Shown here: piece after piece, positions 1 through 5,721 of the stretch | Numbering within the stretch: position 1 is the first letter of the stretch | Layout: each line of letters begins with the position of its first letter | Origin: Candidatus Altarchaeota archaeon | Lineage (GTDB): Archaea; Altiarchaeota; Altiarchaeia; IMC4; QMZM01 | Direction of reading: 5' to 3' | DNA length: 6,667 nt | NCBI GenBank assembly: GCA_018897475.1 | Contig: JAHIKS010000094.1 | Coordinates: 1 to 6,667, forward strand | The notes under the pieces: generated by a model | Database searches by the model: none | What the model saw: only the letters and a program-made list of their open reading frames with translations | Told to the model about the DNA's origin: nothing | Made by a program: the position numbers and the translations under genes

Positions 1-233
1 AATCTCTGCATAATCTCATCGGGAACAGACTCAAGAATCTCCGGCATGTCGAATGCTTCAGCTGCCAGAACGATAAGGTCGTAGGCCTCCACCCTTGCAT
101 GTTCTTCGCAGGTTTCATCGCCCTTGTAAATCTCATCGCCTCTGCCCAGCAGCTCTTTAATCTCCTCCACGTGGTGCTGCATCTGCTCAAGATACCACTG
201 GATTCCCTTATCTGTTGGCAGCAGTTTTTTCAT
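1..233 (-). CDS. Small protein of unknown function, C-terminus cut by window edge
   Basis: I do not recognise this gene. Read from the ATG at 233-231, the frame stays open for 77 codons to the window edge, so the C-terminus is missing. The visible protein begins MKKLLPTDKGIQWYLEQMQ and is charged and Glu-rich with long predicted helical stretches. It has one cysteine (about residue 42) followed by E-E-H, and no signal peptide or membrane segment. The start is well supported: its ATG overlaps the tgtA stop codon as ATGA, and a good ribosome binding site lies 7 bases upstream inside the tgtA tail. This implies translational coupling to tgtA and co-transcription from the 1919-1974 gap. Context alone hints at RNA metabolism or simple housekeeping, and I assign no function. 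That it is a real gene is likely; its role is open. Confidence 0.75.
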   Translation of the reverse strand, partial: MKKLLPTDKGIQWYLEQMQHHVEEIKELLGRGDEIYKGDETCEEHARVEAYDLIVLAAEAFDMPEILESVPDEIMQR

Positions 234-1918
234 CTTACCCTCACCGCCGGGCCCCTGTTGAAGTCCTTCGCCTCGGCCGGCGACAAGACAAGGGTTCCTG
301 TTCTTATGAGATTATCGTCCTTGTCAACGACGAGAACCTCGTCCCCGGGCCTTAGTTCAGGATCTATTCCTGTGACGAACTTCGCGAAGGCGCTCTTCTT
401 CTCGCTGACGAAGGGAATTGCATCGTCGTGAATGACAACCCTGTTTCTTGGGGCTTTGAACTTCTCCTTTATCCTCTCGGCCAGCTTCATCTTCGGGATT
501 ATGAAGTGGTCAGATGCCCTGACCGATGCAATCAGTTCCTTCCCCTCGTAAATCCACCTGATTCTCTTCGTCTTGCGGGACTTCTTTATCCTGACTTTGC
601 TGGGGATTAATTCCCCGGCACCTTCTCCAAACTGGTAATCCATTATCGCTCTTACCTTGTCCAGGTCAGCAATCTTATTGCCCGGAGAATGGAAGGGATA
701 TAAGTCTGAAATCTCAGCAGGAATTTTCCCGAACGGTTTGAGTTCAATCATATTCTTCGATGGAACCCTCTTCACCCTTGACCTTACATTAACGACCTCC
801 GTCCTGTGCCTCGCCTCGAAGCCGAGGGAATGGAAGGCAGATTTCTTCCTGATGGGGTCGAATTTCGCAAGCCAACGTTTGTGCTTGAGCATGCTCCTCA
901 GCCCCTCAAGGAGTGCGGGATGCGCCCTGGTCCTTATGCTGAGCAGCTCCCAGAGCGAGCCCTCCCTTATGGCCTCCTTTACCCTGTTAAGCTCCTCATT
1001 TGTAACATAAAGATTGTGCCTTGCCAGCTCTTTTATTCTCTTTTCATCAGGCAACTCCTTCAGCCCAATCCCGTGTTTATTGCAGACTGGGCAGGAGCAT
1101 GGCAGATACTCAAGCTCCTCAAGCCTCTTGGTTCCGTTCTCCGTCATGTATCTGTTGCCATGGGCATAGAGAGCATAGGCCGCGGAGTCGAATAAATCAC
1201 AGCCGAGAGCAACTGCAATGGAAAATGAAATTGGATGCCCCAGTCCGAAGGCATGGACAACCCTGTTTGAGGGGATGTTCTTCTTTACAGTAGCTATGAT
1301 GTCCACAAGGTCAGAGAACCTGTAGTCCTCCATCAGCTTTACTATGCCTCCTATCGCGCAGAGCTCGAAGTCCTTCCCAATATTCTTTGCCGCCCTCTTC
1401 CTCAGGTCCAGATAGGTTGAGCCCTGAATCCCTGCATTCACTACAAAGCCGGCCTTGGTTGCCTCCTTTGCCCTTTCCAGTGTAGTGCCTAACTGCTCCT
1501 CCACTCTGGGCTTATACGCATCCGGCATGGACGGAATGTCAAGGAAGGAGCCGATGTCCGAGCCAATCTCCTCCTGGAATTTTATAATCTTCTCATTCGT
1601 TGTCAGAACATTGCCGTAGCTCATGAGCTGATAGGAGCCGGAGTCGGTAGCTATCAGGCCGTTAAAACCAAGGTATTTGTGAATTCCATTCTTCAGAACC
1701 TTCTTCTTCAGCTCCTTGTCTCTTAGAATTATGTAGGAATTCGTCATCAGGATATCTGAATTAAACTCTTCCTGCAACTCTTTCGTCGAAATCAGCGGCT
1801 TCTTTGGATTGTAGACCGGCATCAGGGCGGGGGTCTCAATCCTCTTACCATTCAACTCAAGCCTTCCAATCCTGGCTGCAATGTCCTTGTGTAGGACCTC
1901 GAAACTCACCTTCTCCAT
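230..1918 (-). CDS. tgtA: Archaeosine tRNA-guanine(15) transglycosylase (ArcTGT)
   Basis: This cytosolic enzyme exchanges guanine-15 in the tRNA D-loop for preQ0, the first committed step of archaeosine synthesis. At 562 residues it is close to the usual full-length archaeal form. The catalytic TIM barrel covers about residues 1-345. It carries TDSGSYQ at 91-97 (D92, substrate-site Asp), IQGSTY at 164-169 and GCDLFDSA at 239-246, whose first Asp (D241) aligns with the TGT nucleophile. Zinc ligands are C274, C276, C279 and probably H301. The archaea-specific C-terminal domains follow, including DLDKVRAIMDYQFG near 418-431 and a PUA domain at about 488-562 ending in FNRGPAVRVR, which in this family binds the tRNA acceptor end. 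All expected active-site residues are present. The ATG has no Shine-Dalgarno site and lies about 25 bases from a TATA-like hexamer, suggesting a leaderless transcript. Later-step enzymes (ArcS or QueF-like) are not in the window. Confidence 0.97.
   Translation of the reverse strand: MEKVSFEVLHKDIAARIGRLELNGKRIETPALMPVYNPKKPLISTKELQEEFNSDILMTNSYIILRDKELKKKVLKNGIHKYLGFNGLIATDSGSYQLMSYGNVLTTNEKIIKFQEEIGSDIGSFLDIPSMPDAYKPRVEEQLGTTLERAKEATKAGFVVNAGIQGSTYLDLRKRAAKNIGKDFELCAIGGIVKLMEDYRFSDLVDIIATVKKNIPSNRVVHAFGLGHPISFSIAVALGCDLFDSAAYALYAHGNRYMTENGTKRLEELEYLPCSCPVCNKHGIGLKELPDEKRIKELARHNLYVTNEELNRVKEAIREGSLWELLSIRTRAHPALLEGLRSMLKHKRWLAKFDPIRKKSAFHSLGFEARHRTEVVNVRSRVKRVPSKNMIELKPFGKIPAEISDLYPFHSPGNKIADLDKVRAIMDYQFGEGAGELIPSKVRIKKSRKTKRIRWIYEGKELIASVRASDHFIIPKMKLAERIKEKFKAPRNRVVIHDDAIPFVSEKKSAFAKFVTGIDPELRPGDEVLVVDKDDNLIRTGTLVLSPAEAKDFNRGPAVRVR
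239..245 (-). promoter_or_regulatory. Shine-Dalgarno site for the small gene downstream of tgtA
   Basis: Read on the minus strand the bases are GGTGAGG, which includes GGTGA, a match to part of the anti-Shine-Dalgarno complement GGAGGTGAT. It lies 7 bases before the ATG at 233 and within the last tgtA codons. It fixes the start of the small gene and supports coupled translation. Confidence 0.6.
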
Positions 1919-1974
1919 CGTGGTTTTTTAATGTCAGTTCTTATAACATATAGATAGTCATAGAGAGGATAAAA
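1919..1974. promoter_or_regulatory. Divergent promoter region between tgtA and the CBS gene
   Basis: This 56-base AT-rich gap is the only non-coding stretch longer than 20 bases, and both gene sets start from it. The palindromic hexamer TTATAA at 1941-1946 is centred about 25 bases from the tgtA ATG, the spacing expected of an archaeal TATA box driving a leaderless mRNA. For the plus strand, the T-rich run with AA at 1924-1931 could be the TATA element, giving a start near 1954 and a leader of about 20 bases that keeps the Shine-Dalgarno site at 1965-1968. If TTATAA served both directions, the plus-strand leader would be only about 5 bases. No clear BRE or operator repeat is visible. The promoter location is firm by context; the exact elements are inferred. 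Confidence 0.6.
1965..1968 (+). promoter_or_regulatory. Shine-Dalgarno site for the CBS-pair gene
   Basis: GAGG sits 6 bases before the ATG at 1975 and is the core of an archaeal ribosome binding site. It supports that start and implies that the plus-strand transcript has a leader, unlike tgtA on the other side of the gap. Confidence 0.55.
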
Positions 1975-2511
1975 ATGGAACTGAGTGTTGGAGATGCAAT
2001 GACAAGGGGCGTTATCTATGTACCACCCGAGGAGAGCATAAGTGGGGTGGCCGAGATAATGAAGAAGAACGACATAGATTCTGTGATTGTGATAGACAAG
2101 GGCAAGGGCGTCGGAATGGTGACCGACACGGACATCATTGTGAACGTAGTGGCCGAAGGAAAGAACCCCAAGACAGTGTCCGTAACGGATGTAATGACCT
2201 CTCCACTACTTACGATAGCGCCTGAGAAGGACATAGACGACGCAACGAATATGATGCGGGAGAACGGCGTCAAGAGGCTTGTAGTAACTCAGAGCAACAA
2301 CATAATCGGAATCATCACGGTCTTCGATTTGATAGCCGTAGAACCAGCGGTTCACACACTCATAAAGGAGCATGCGGAGTGGGACATCGCGGACATATCC
2401 TCGCCGGCTGGAACAATATCCGGAATCTGCGAGGTCTGCGGGAATTACTCCGAGAATCTCACGAACCTGAACGGAAGGCTTCTTGGTGAGGACTGCATGA
2501 AGGAGGAGTAA
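1975..2511 (+). CDS. CBS-pair protein with degenerate C-terminal zinc ribbon
   Basis: This 178-residue soluble protein has two CBS domains in tandem (about residues 5-60 and 68-122) forming one Bateman module. Such modules usually bind AMP, ATP or SAM and act as sensors. Both halves keep the nucleotide-contact pattern: GMVTDTDII at 47-55 and GIITVFDLI at 112-120, each with the Thr and the Asp three residues later. After a linker, residues 150-175 resemble a small zinc ribbon (CEVCGNYSENL, then GRLLGEDC), but only three of four cysteines are present: C152, C155 and C174, with G171 where the third would be. The start is set by GAGG 6 bases upstream. The stop codon overlaps the mre11 start by one base (TAATG), so the two are probably translated together. 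The ligand and any partner or DNA target are unknown. The family call is secure; a regulatory role is inferred. Confidence 0.9.
   Translation: MELSVGDAMTRGVIYVPPEESISGVAEIMKKNDIDSVIVIDKGKGVGMVTDTDIIVNVVAEGKNPKTVSVTDVMTSPLLTIAPEKDIDDATNMMRENGVKRLVVTQSNNIIGIITVFDLIAVEPAVHTLIKEHAEWDIADISSPAGTISGICEVCGNYSENLTNLNGRLLGEDCMKEE
2502..2508 (+). promoter_or_regulatory. Shine-Dalgarno site for mre11, inside the CBS gene tail
   Basis: GGAGGAG near the end of the CBS gene lies a few bases before the ATG at 2511 and strongly matches the anti-Shine-Dalgarno sequence. Together with the TAATG stop-start overlap it fixes the mre11 start and indicates translational coupling. Confidence 0.65.
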
Positions 2512-3605
2512 TGACGATCATCTGCTGCATCTCGGACAGCCACCTCGGCTACAGACACCGGATGAAGAAGCAGAGGCTCCTGGACTACGAGAATTCTTTT
2601 CTGGATGCAACCTCCAAGGCGATGGAGCTGAATCCATCCATGCTGATTTTTGCTGGCGATCTGGTGCATCATCCAAGGCCTGAGCCGAAGAGCCTGCACA
2701 CCCTGATAACGAAGCTGATTGATATCGCAGAAAAAACCCCGGTTATTGTCTGCATCGGCAACCACGAGATTGAGGGCCATCTAGGGACTGCATATACGCC
2801 GATATTTTCTGACCTGCATAAGAACATCCATGTCCTGAGCACTGATAATCCTCATATCACCCTGAACCTTGACGGAAAGAGGGTCGGAATCCACGGCTTC
2901 CAATACTTGCGGAGCAGAAAGCTCGCACAGGAGAAACTAGCGGAAATCTCAGGGTTCGAGAAGAACGACTACGACATCCTGTGCCTGCACCAGGGCATAG
3001 AGCGCTATCTCAGCCCGTTCGAGCTCTCGCTCAAGTCACTGAGGGAGGTTGCAGGAAAATTCGACCTCATTTTGTCCGGTCATGTCCATAAACACCAGGA
3101 GATAAAGGAGCTTATGGACGTAACCCCATCCTATTACGTCGGCTCCACCGAGAGAATAAGCTTCAACGAGGCTGAGAATCCCACAGGCTTCCTTGCCCTG
3201 AGGAATTTCAACGAGGTAGAATTCATCCCCGTAAAGTCGGCAATAATGGACTCGGTTAAAGGAAATCTGGGCAGCATGAAACCCGGGGATGTCAACAAGA
3301 CCATCGAGGACATCATAAAGGACAACAGGGGCAGGACCGAATGCCTCCAAATCAGGATAAACGTCGAGCTGGAGGGGGACTATTTCGACCTCAGGCACGA
3401 CTGGAGCCAGGAGCAGGGCTTCAAAATCCTCGACGTCAGCGTAATCCCCTCGGCCGAGGAGGAGTTCAAGAGCCTCGAGAAAATCGAGATAAGCAAAGAC
3501 CTCGTAGAGGAGTACTTCGAGAAGAGCGGTATGCATGCTAGAGAGGACCTTAGGGAGATATGCAAGGAGCTGTATGAGAAGTACGCTGGTGGATTTAAGC
3601 GGTGA
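2511..3605 (+). CDS. mre11: Mre11/SbcD-type DNA repair nuclease (metallophosphoesterase)
   Basis: A member of the calcineurin-like phosphoesterase superfamily whose residue pattern matches Mre11, the two-metal nuclease that works with Rad50 on double-strand break ends. All five motifs are in order: SDSHLG at 8-13 (D9, H11), GDLVHH at 49-54 (D50, H53), GNHE at 83-86 (N84, H85), LHQG at 159-162 (H160) and GHVHKHQ at 190-196 (H191, H193). Spacing of the first three motifs is nearly that of Pyrococcus furiosus Mre11. Residues of about 240-315 would form the capping domain. The acidic helical tail at 315-360 could be the Rad50-binding part, though it is short for that domain. At 364 residues it is slightly shorter than typical archaeal Mre11. 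It overlaps the CBS gene by one base and is followed 16 bases later by radB. No rad50, herA or nurA is in the window, so a related exonuclease or phosphoesterase role remains possible. Confidence 0.9.
   Translation: MTIICCISDSHLGYRHRMKKQRLLDYENSFLDATSKAMELNPSMLIFAGDLVHHPRPEPKSLHTLITKLIDIAEKTPVIVCIGNHEIEGHLGTAYTPIFSDLHKNIHVLSTDNPHITLNLDGKRVGIHGFQYLRSRKLAQEKLAEISGFEKNDYDILCLHQGIERYLSPFELSLKSLREVAGKFDLILSGHVHKHQEIKELMDVTPSYYVGSTERISFNEAENPTGFLALRNFNEVEFIPVKSAIMDSVKGNLGSMKPGDVNKTIEDIIKDNRGRTECLQIRINVELEGDYFDLRHDWSQEQGFKILDVSVIPSAEEEFKSLEKIEISKDLVEEYFEKSGMHAREDLREICKELYEKYAGGFKR
3594..3599 (+). promoter_or_regulatory. Possible internal TATA element upstream of radB
   Basis: TTTAAG at the end of mre11 is centred about 25 bases before the radB ATG at 3622. 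The radB start has no Shine-Dalgarno site, so a leaderless transcript from here would be consistent. The match to the archaeal TATA consensus is partial and no BRE is clear, so this is only a candidate. Confidence 0.25.
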
Positions 3606-3621
3606 ATTCTAACTATCTAAC

Positions 3622-4326
3622 ATGGTAGGCATTAGCAAGGAATTCGATGGAATTCTCGGCGGCCGCCTCGTTGAAAGGAACCTGACGCACATCTATGGTG
3701 CTCCAGCCTCAGGCAAGACGACCCTGGCTCTGCTTGCAACAGCAAATGCCACCCTGGAGGGAAAGGTGATATACGTCGACCCCGAGGGAGGCTTCTCTGT
3801 CGAGAGGCTCGAGCAGATGGCCCCTGACAGACTGAACAACATCTTAGAGAACGTAATTCTAATCGAGCCTACAGACTTCGACGAGCAGAAGGTCGCCATA
3901 AGAAAGCTCCCCGACGTGGTTGAGAGCTCAAAGGCATCTCTAGTCATTGTGGATTCAATAGCCATGCTCTACCGCCTCGAGGAGGACAGGGACATAAAGG
4001 GCCTGGGCAGGCAGCTTGCCCAATTGCTCAGGGTAGCAAGGCAGTTCAACATCCCAGTGCTGCTCACGAATCAGGTTTATGCGAACATAGAGGCCGGGGG
4101 AGTAACCCCGGTTGGCGGAGACATAACGAAATACTGGTCAAAGATTATGATAGAGCTGGAAAAGAACGAGAATTCAAGGACAGCAATCCTGAGGAAGCAC
4201 AAGTTCATGCCCGAAGGGGCGAGGCTGGAATTCAAGCTGGTCAACTCCGGAATCGAGGTTATCGGAGCTGGAATTTCCACCTCAATGGCGAATGAATATG
4301 AAATCAAGGAAGCCAAAAATCATTGA
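3622..4326 (+). CDS. radB: RadB, RecA/RadA-family recombinase paralog
   Basis: RadB is the short archaeal RecA-fold paralog of RadA found in Euryarchaeota and related lineages. It binds DNA and ATP, has weak ATPase activity and assists homologous recombination. The 234 residues form a single ATPase core with no N-terminal helix-hairpin-helix domain, which separates it from RadA (usually over 300 residues). Walker A is GAPASGKTT at 26-34 (K32, T33) and Walker B is LVIVDS at 107-112 (D111). The segment TNQVYANIEAG followed by TPVGGD at 149-167 matches the DNA-binding L2 region, and KHKFMPEG at 192-199 is the typical late strand. The ATG at 3622 places Walker A at the expected distance. The 11 bases before it hold no ribosome binding site. 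The last 35 bases overlap the next gene. Its position after mre11 fits a DNA-repair pair. Confidence 0.94.
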   Translation: MVGISKEFDGILGGRLVERNLTHIYGAPASGKTTLALLATANATLEGKVIYVDPEGGFSVERLEQMAPDRLNNILENVILIEPTDFDEQKVAIRKLPDVVESSKASLVIVDSIAMLYRLEEDRDIKGLGRQLAQLLRVARQFNIPVLLTNQVYANIEAGGVTPVGGDITKYWSKIMIELEKNENSRTAILRKHKFMPEGARLEFKLVNSGIEVIGAGISTSMANEYEIKEAKNH

Positions 4327-4636
4327 GAAGCCCTGGGGCAGGGAAATATGGCTGGCAGAGGAGCCAGAATACCTCGGAAAGATTCTTGAGCTCAGGAAAG
4401 GAGAGCGTTCAAGCCTCCAGTATCACAAGGAGAAGAAGGAGACGATGTATGTCCTCAAGGGAAGGCTGAAAATAATGGGCGACAAGGAGGAAATAGTTCT
4501 GGAGGAGGGCGACTCCATAACCCTAAACCCCGGCGACGTGCATCGCCTTCTTGCAGAGGAAGACGTCACTATCATCGAGGTAAGCACATACCATCCTGAG
4601 GATGTAGTAAGGCTCGAAGATGACTACGGTAGATAA
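4292..4636 (+). CDS. Mannose-6-phosphate isomerase-like cupin protein
   Basis: A single cupin domain of 114 residues, resembling the C-terminal isomerase domain of type II phosphomannose isomerase/GDP-mannose pyrophosphorylase (ManC/AlgA). Signs are EKPWG at 12-16, LQYHKEKKETMYVLKG at 42-57 (cupin motif 1, with Q43, H45 and E50 as likely metal ligands), LNPGDVH at 78-84 (motif 2, H84) and the tail RLEDDYGR at 107-114, a close match to the end of ManC proteins. No pyrophosphorylase domain is attached. It may isomerise a sugar phosphate or be a metal-binding cupin of another function; the substrate cannot be read from sequence. The gene starts inside radB. ATG codons at 4292 and 4298 are both possible, and since EKPWG begins around 4325 the overlap is real with either start. 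Two bases separate its stop from purA. Confidence 0.85.
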   Translation: MNMKSRKPKIIEKPWGREIWLAEEPEYLGKILELRKGERSSLQYHKEKKETMYVLKGRLKIMGDKEEIVLEEGDSITLNPGDVHRLLAEEDVTIIEVSTYHPEDVVRLEDDYGR

Positions 4637-4638
4637 AA

Positions 4639-5721
4639 ATGGTAACAATCGTAACAGGCGGACACTTTGGAGATGAAGGAAAAGGCAAGATAGTATCATA
4701 CCTTGCCCTCAAGGACAAACCGGATATCGTTGCAAGGGCAGGAGTCGGACCGAATGCAGGCCACACCGTCTACAAGGACGGGAAGGAATTCGGGCTGAGG
4801 ATGGTCCCCTGTGGTTTCGTGAATGAGAGCTCAAGACTGATGATTGGGGCAGGGGTCCTGGTAAATCCTGAGGTATTCCTCGAGGAGGTCGATATGACGG
4901 GGATAAAGGACCGAATCTTCCTCGACAAGAGATGCGCAATCATAGAGGAAAAGCACAGGACAGAGGACACATCCAATTCGTTCCTGAAGGAGAAGGTCGG
5001 AACCACTGGGAGTGGTTGCGGACCCGCCAATGCCGAGAGAGCAAACAGGACTGTAAAGCTCGCAAAGGACATCCCTGAATTGGAGCCATACCTGGCCGAC
5101 GTCCCCCTCGAGGTTAATTCCGCCATAGATGCCGGTAAGGAGGTTCTGCTGGAAGCAAGCCAGGGCTTTGGTCTCTCCCTGTTTTATGGCACCTATCCCT
5201 TTGTAACCTCAAAGGACACATCTGCTTCCATGGCCGCCGTTGACATCGGCATAGGCCCGACAAAGGTTGATAAAGTGATGGTCATCTACAAGGCATATAC
5301 TACAAGGGTCGGTGAGGGAGCTCTCGATACCCTGATAACTGAGGAGAATATAGACAGCTACCCGATGTGGAAGGAGGTTCTCCAGGATGCAAAGAAAAAG
5401 GGCATAGATGAAGGCACTGTGAACGAAACCCTTGCTGAATATCTCGGGGAGAAGGGAACGGTAACCCAGCGAAGGAGAAGAATCGGGGACTTCGACATAG
5501 AGCTCGCAAAATACGCCGCCATGGTCAACGGAGCGACCGACATAGTCATAGCCTGCCTGGACAAGATTTTCCCAGAATGCTTCAAAGTCACCGAGTATGA
5601 TAAACTCTCTGACAGGGCAAAAGACCACGTCAAGAAGATCGAATCAGGCATCGGAATCAAGGCATCCCTGATATCGACCGGCCCCGATGCGATGGATACC
5701 ATTGACCTTAGAGAGAAATGA
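4639..5721 (+). CDS. purA: Adenylosuccinate synthetase, short archaeal form
   Basis: PurA joins IMP and aspartate using GTP to form adenylosuccinate, the first of two steps from IMP to AMP, in the cytosol. The 360 residues match the shortened archaeal type (bacterial enzymes are about 430). Motifs in order: GHFGDEGKGK at 8-17 (D12 is the catalytic base; P-loop-like GTP site), GPNAGHT at 37-43 (H42 is the catalytic His), GTTGSGCGPA at 121-130 (IMP loop), EASQG at 172-176 with GTYPFVTS at 184-191, TTRVGEGA at 221-228, QRRRRIGDFD at 277-286 (aspartate and IMP binding loop) and STGPDAMDTI at 346-355 (guanine end). All expected catalytic residues are present. The ATG is 2 bases after the cupin stop with only a weak purine-rich site upstream, so translation probably depends on reinitiation. 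It overlaps the next gene by 4 bases. Confidence 0.97.
   Translation: MVTIVTGGHFGDEGKGKIVSYLALKDKPDIVARAGVGPNAGHTVYKDGKEFGLRMVPCGFVNESSRLMIGAGVLVNPEVFLEEVDMTGIKDRIFLDKRCAIIEEKHRTEDTSNSFLKEKVGTTGSGCGPANAERANRTVKLAKDIPELEPYLADVPLEVNSAIDAGKEVLLEASQGFGLSLFYGTYPFVTSKDTSASMAAVDIGIGPTKVDKVMVIYKAYTTRVGEGALDTLITEENIDSYPMWKEVLQDAKKKGIDEGTVNETLAEYLGEKGTVTQRRRRIGDFDIELAKYAAMVNGATDIVIACLDKIFPECFKVTEYDKLSDRAKDHVKKIESGIGIKASLISTGPDAMDTIDLREK

Noticed and set aside
806..1195. Plus-strand open frame of 129 codons opposite tgtA
   Set aside because: The opposite strand encodes the conserved TGT zinc site and adjoining regions here. The translation looks like a shadow and matches nothing known.
1639..1648. TDSGSYQ in TgtA differing from the bacterial TDSGAFQ form
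   Set aside because: Ser and aromatic variants at these sites are normal in archaeal enzymes; the key Asp is kept.
2595..2775. GNHE in place of the more usual GNHD in the Mre11 metal site
   Set aside because: Glu occurs at this position in many calcineurin-like phosphoesterases, and all metal-ligand residues are present, so it is not evidence of inactivity.
3036..3536. Long antisense open frame (166 codons) opposite mre11
   Set aside because: It lies wholly inside a gene with conserved motifs, has no recognisable domain and no ribosome binding site, and is expected from codon bias on the real strand.
3605..3622. Possible transcription terminator between mre11 and radB
   Set aside because: There is no T-run or hairpin in the 16-base gap, and the sequence is too short and mixed to support one.
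5209..5628. Minus-strand open frame of 139 codons opposite purA
   Set aside because: It covers conserved PurA motifs on the plus strand; no independent coding signal was seen.
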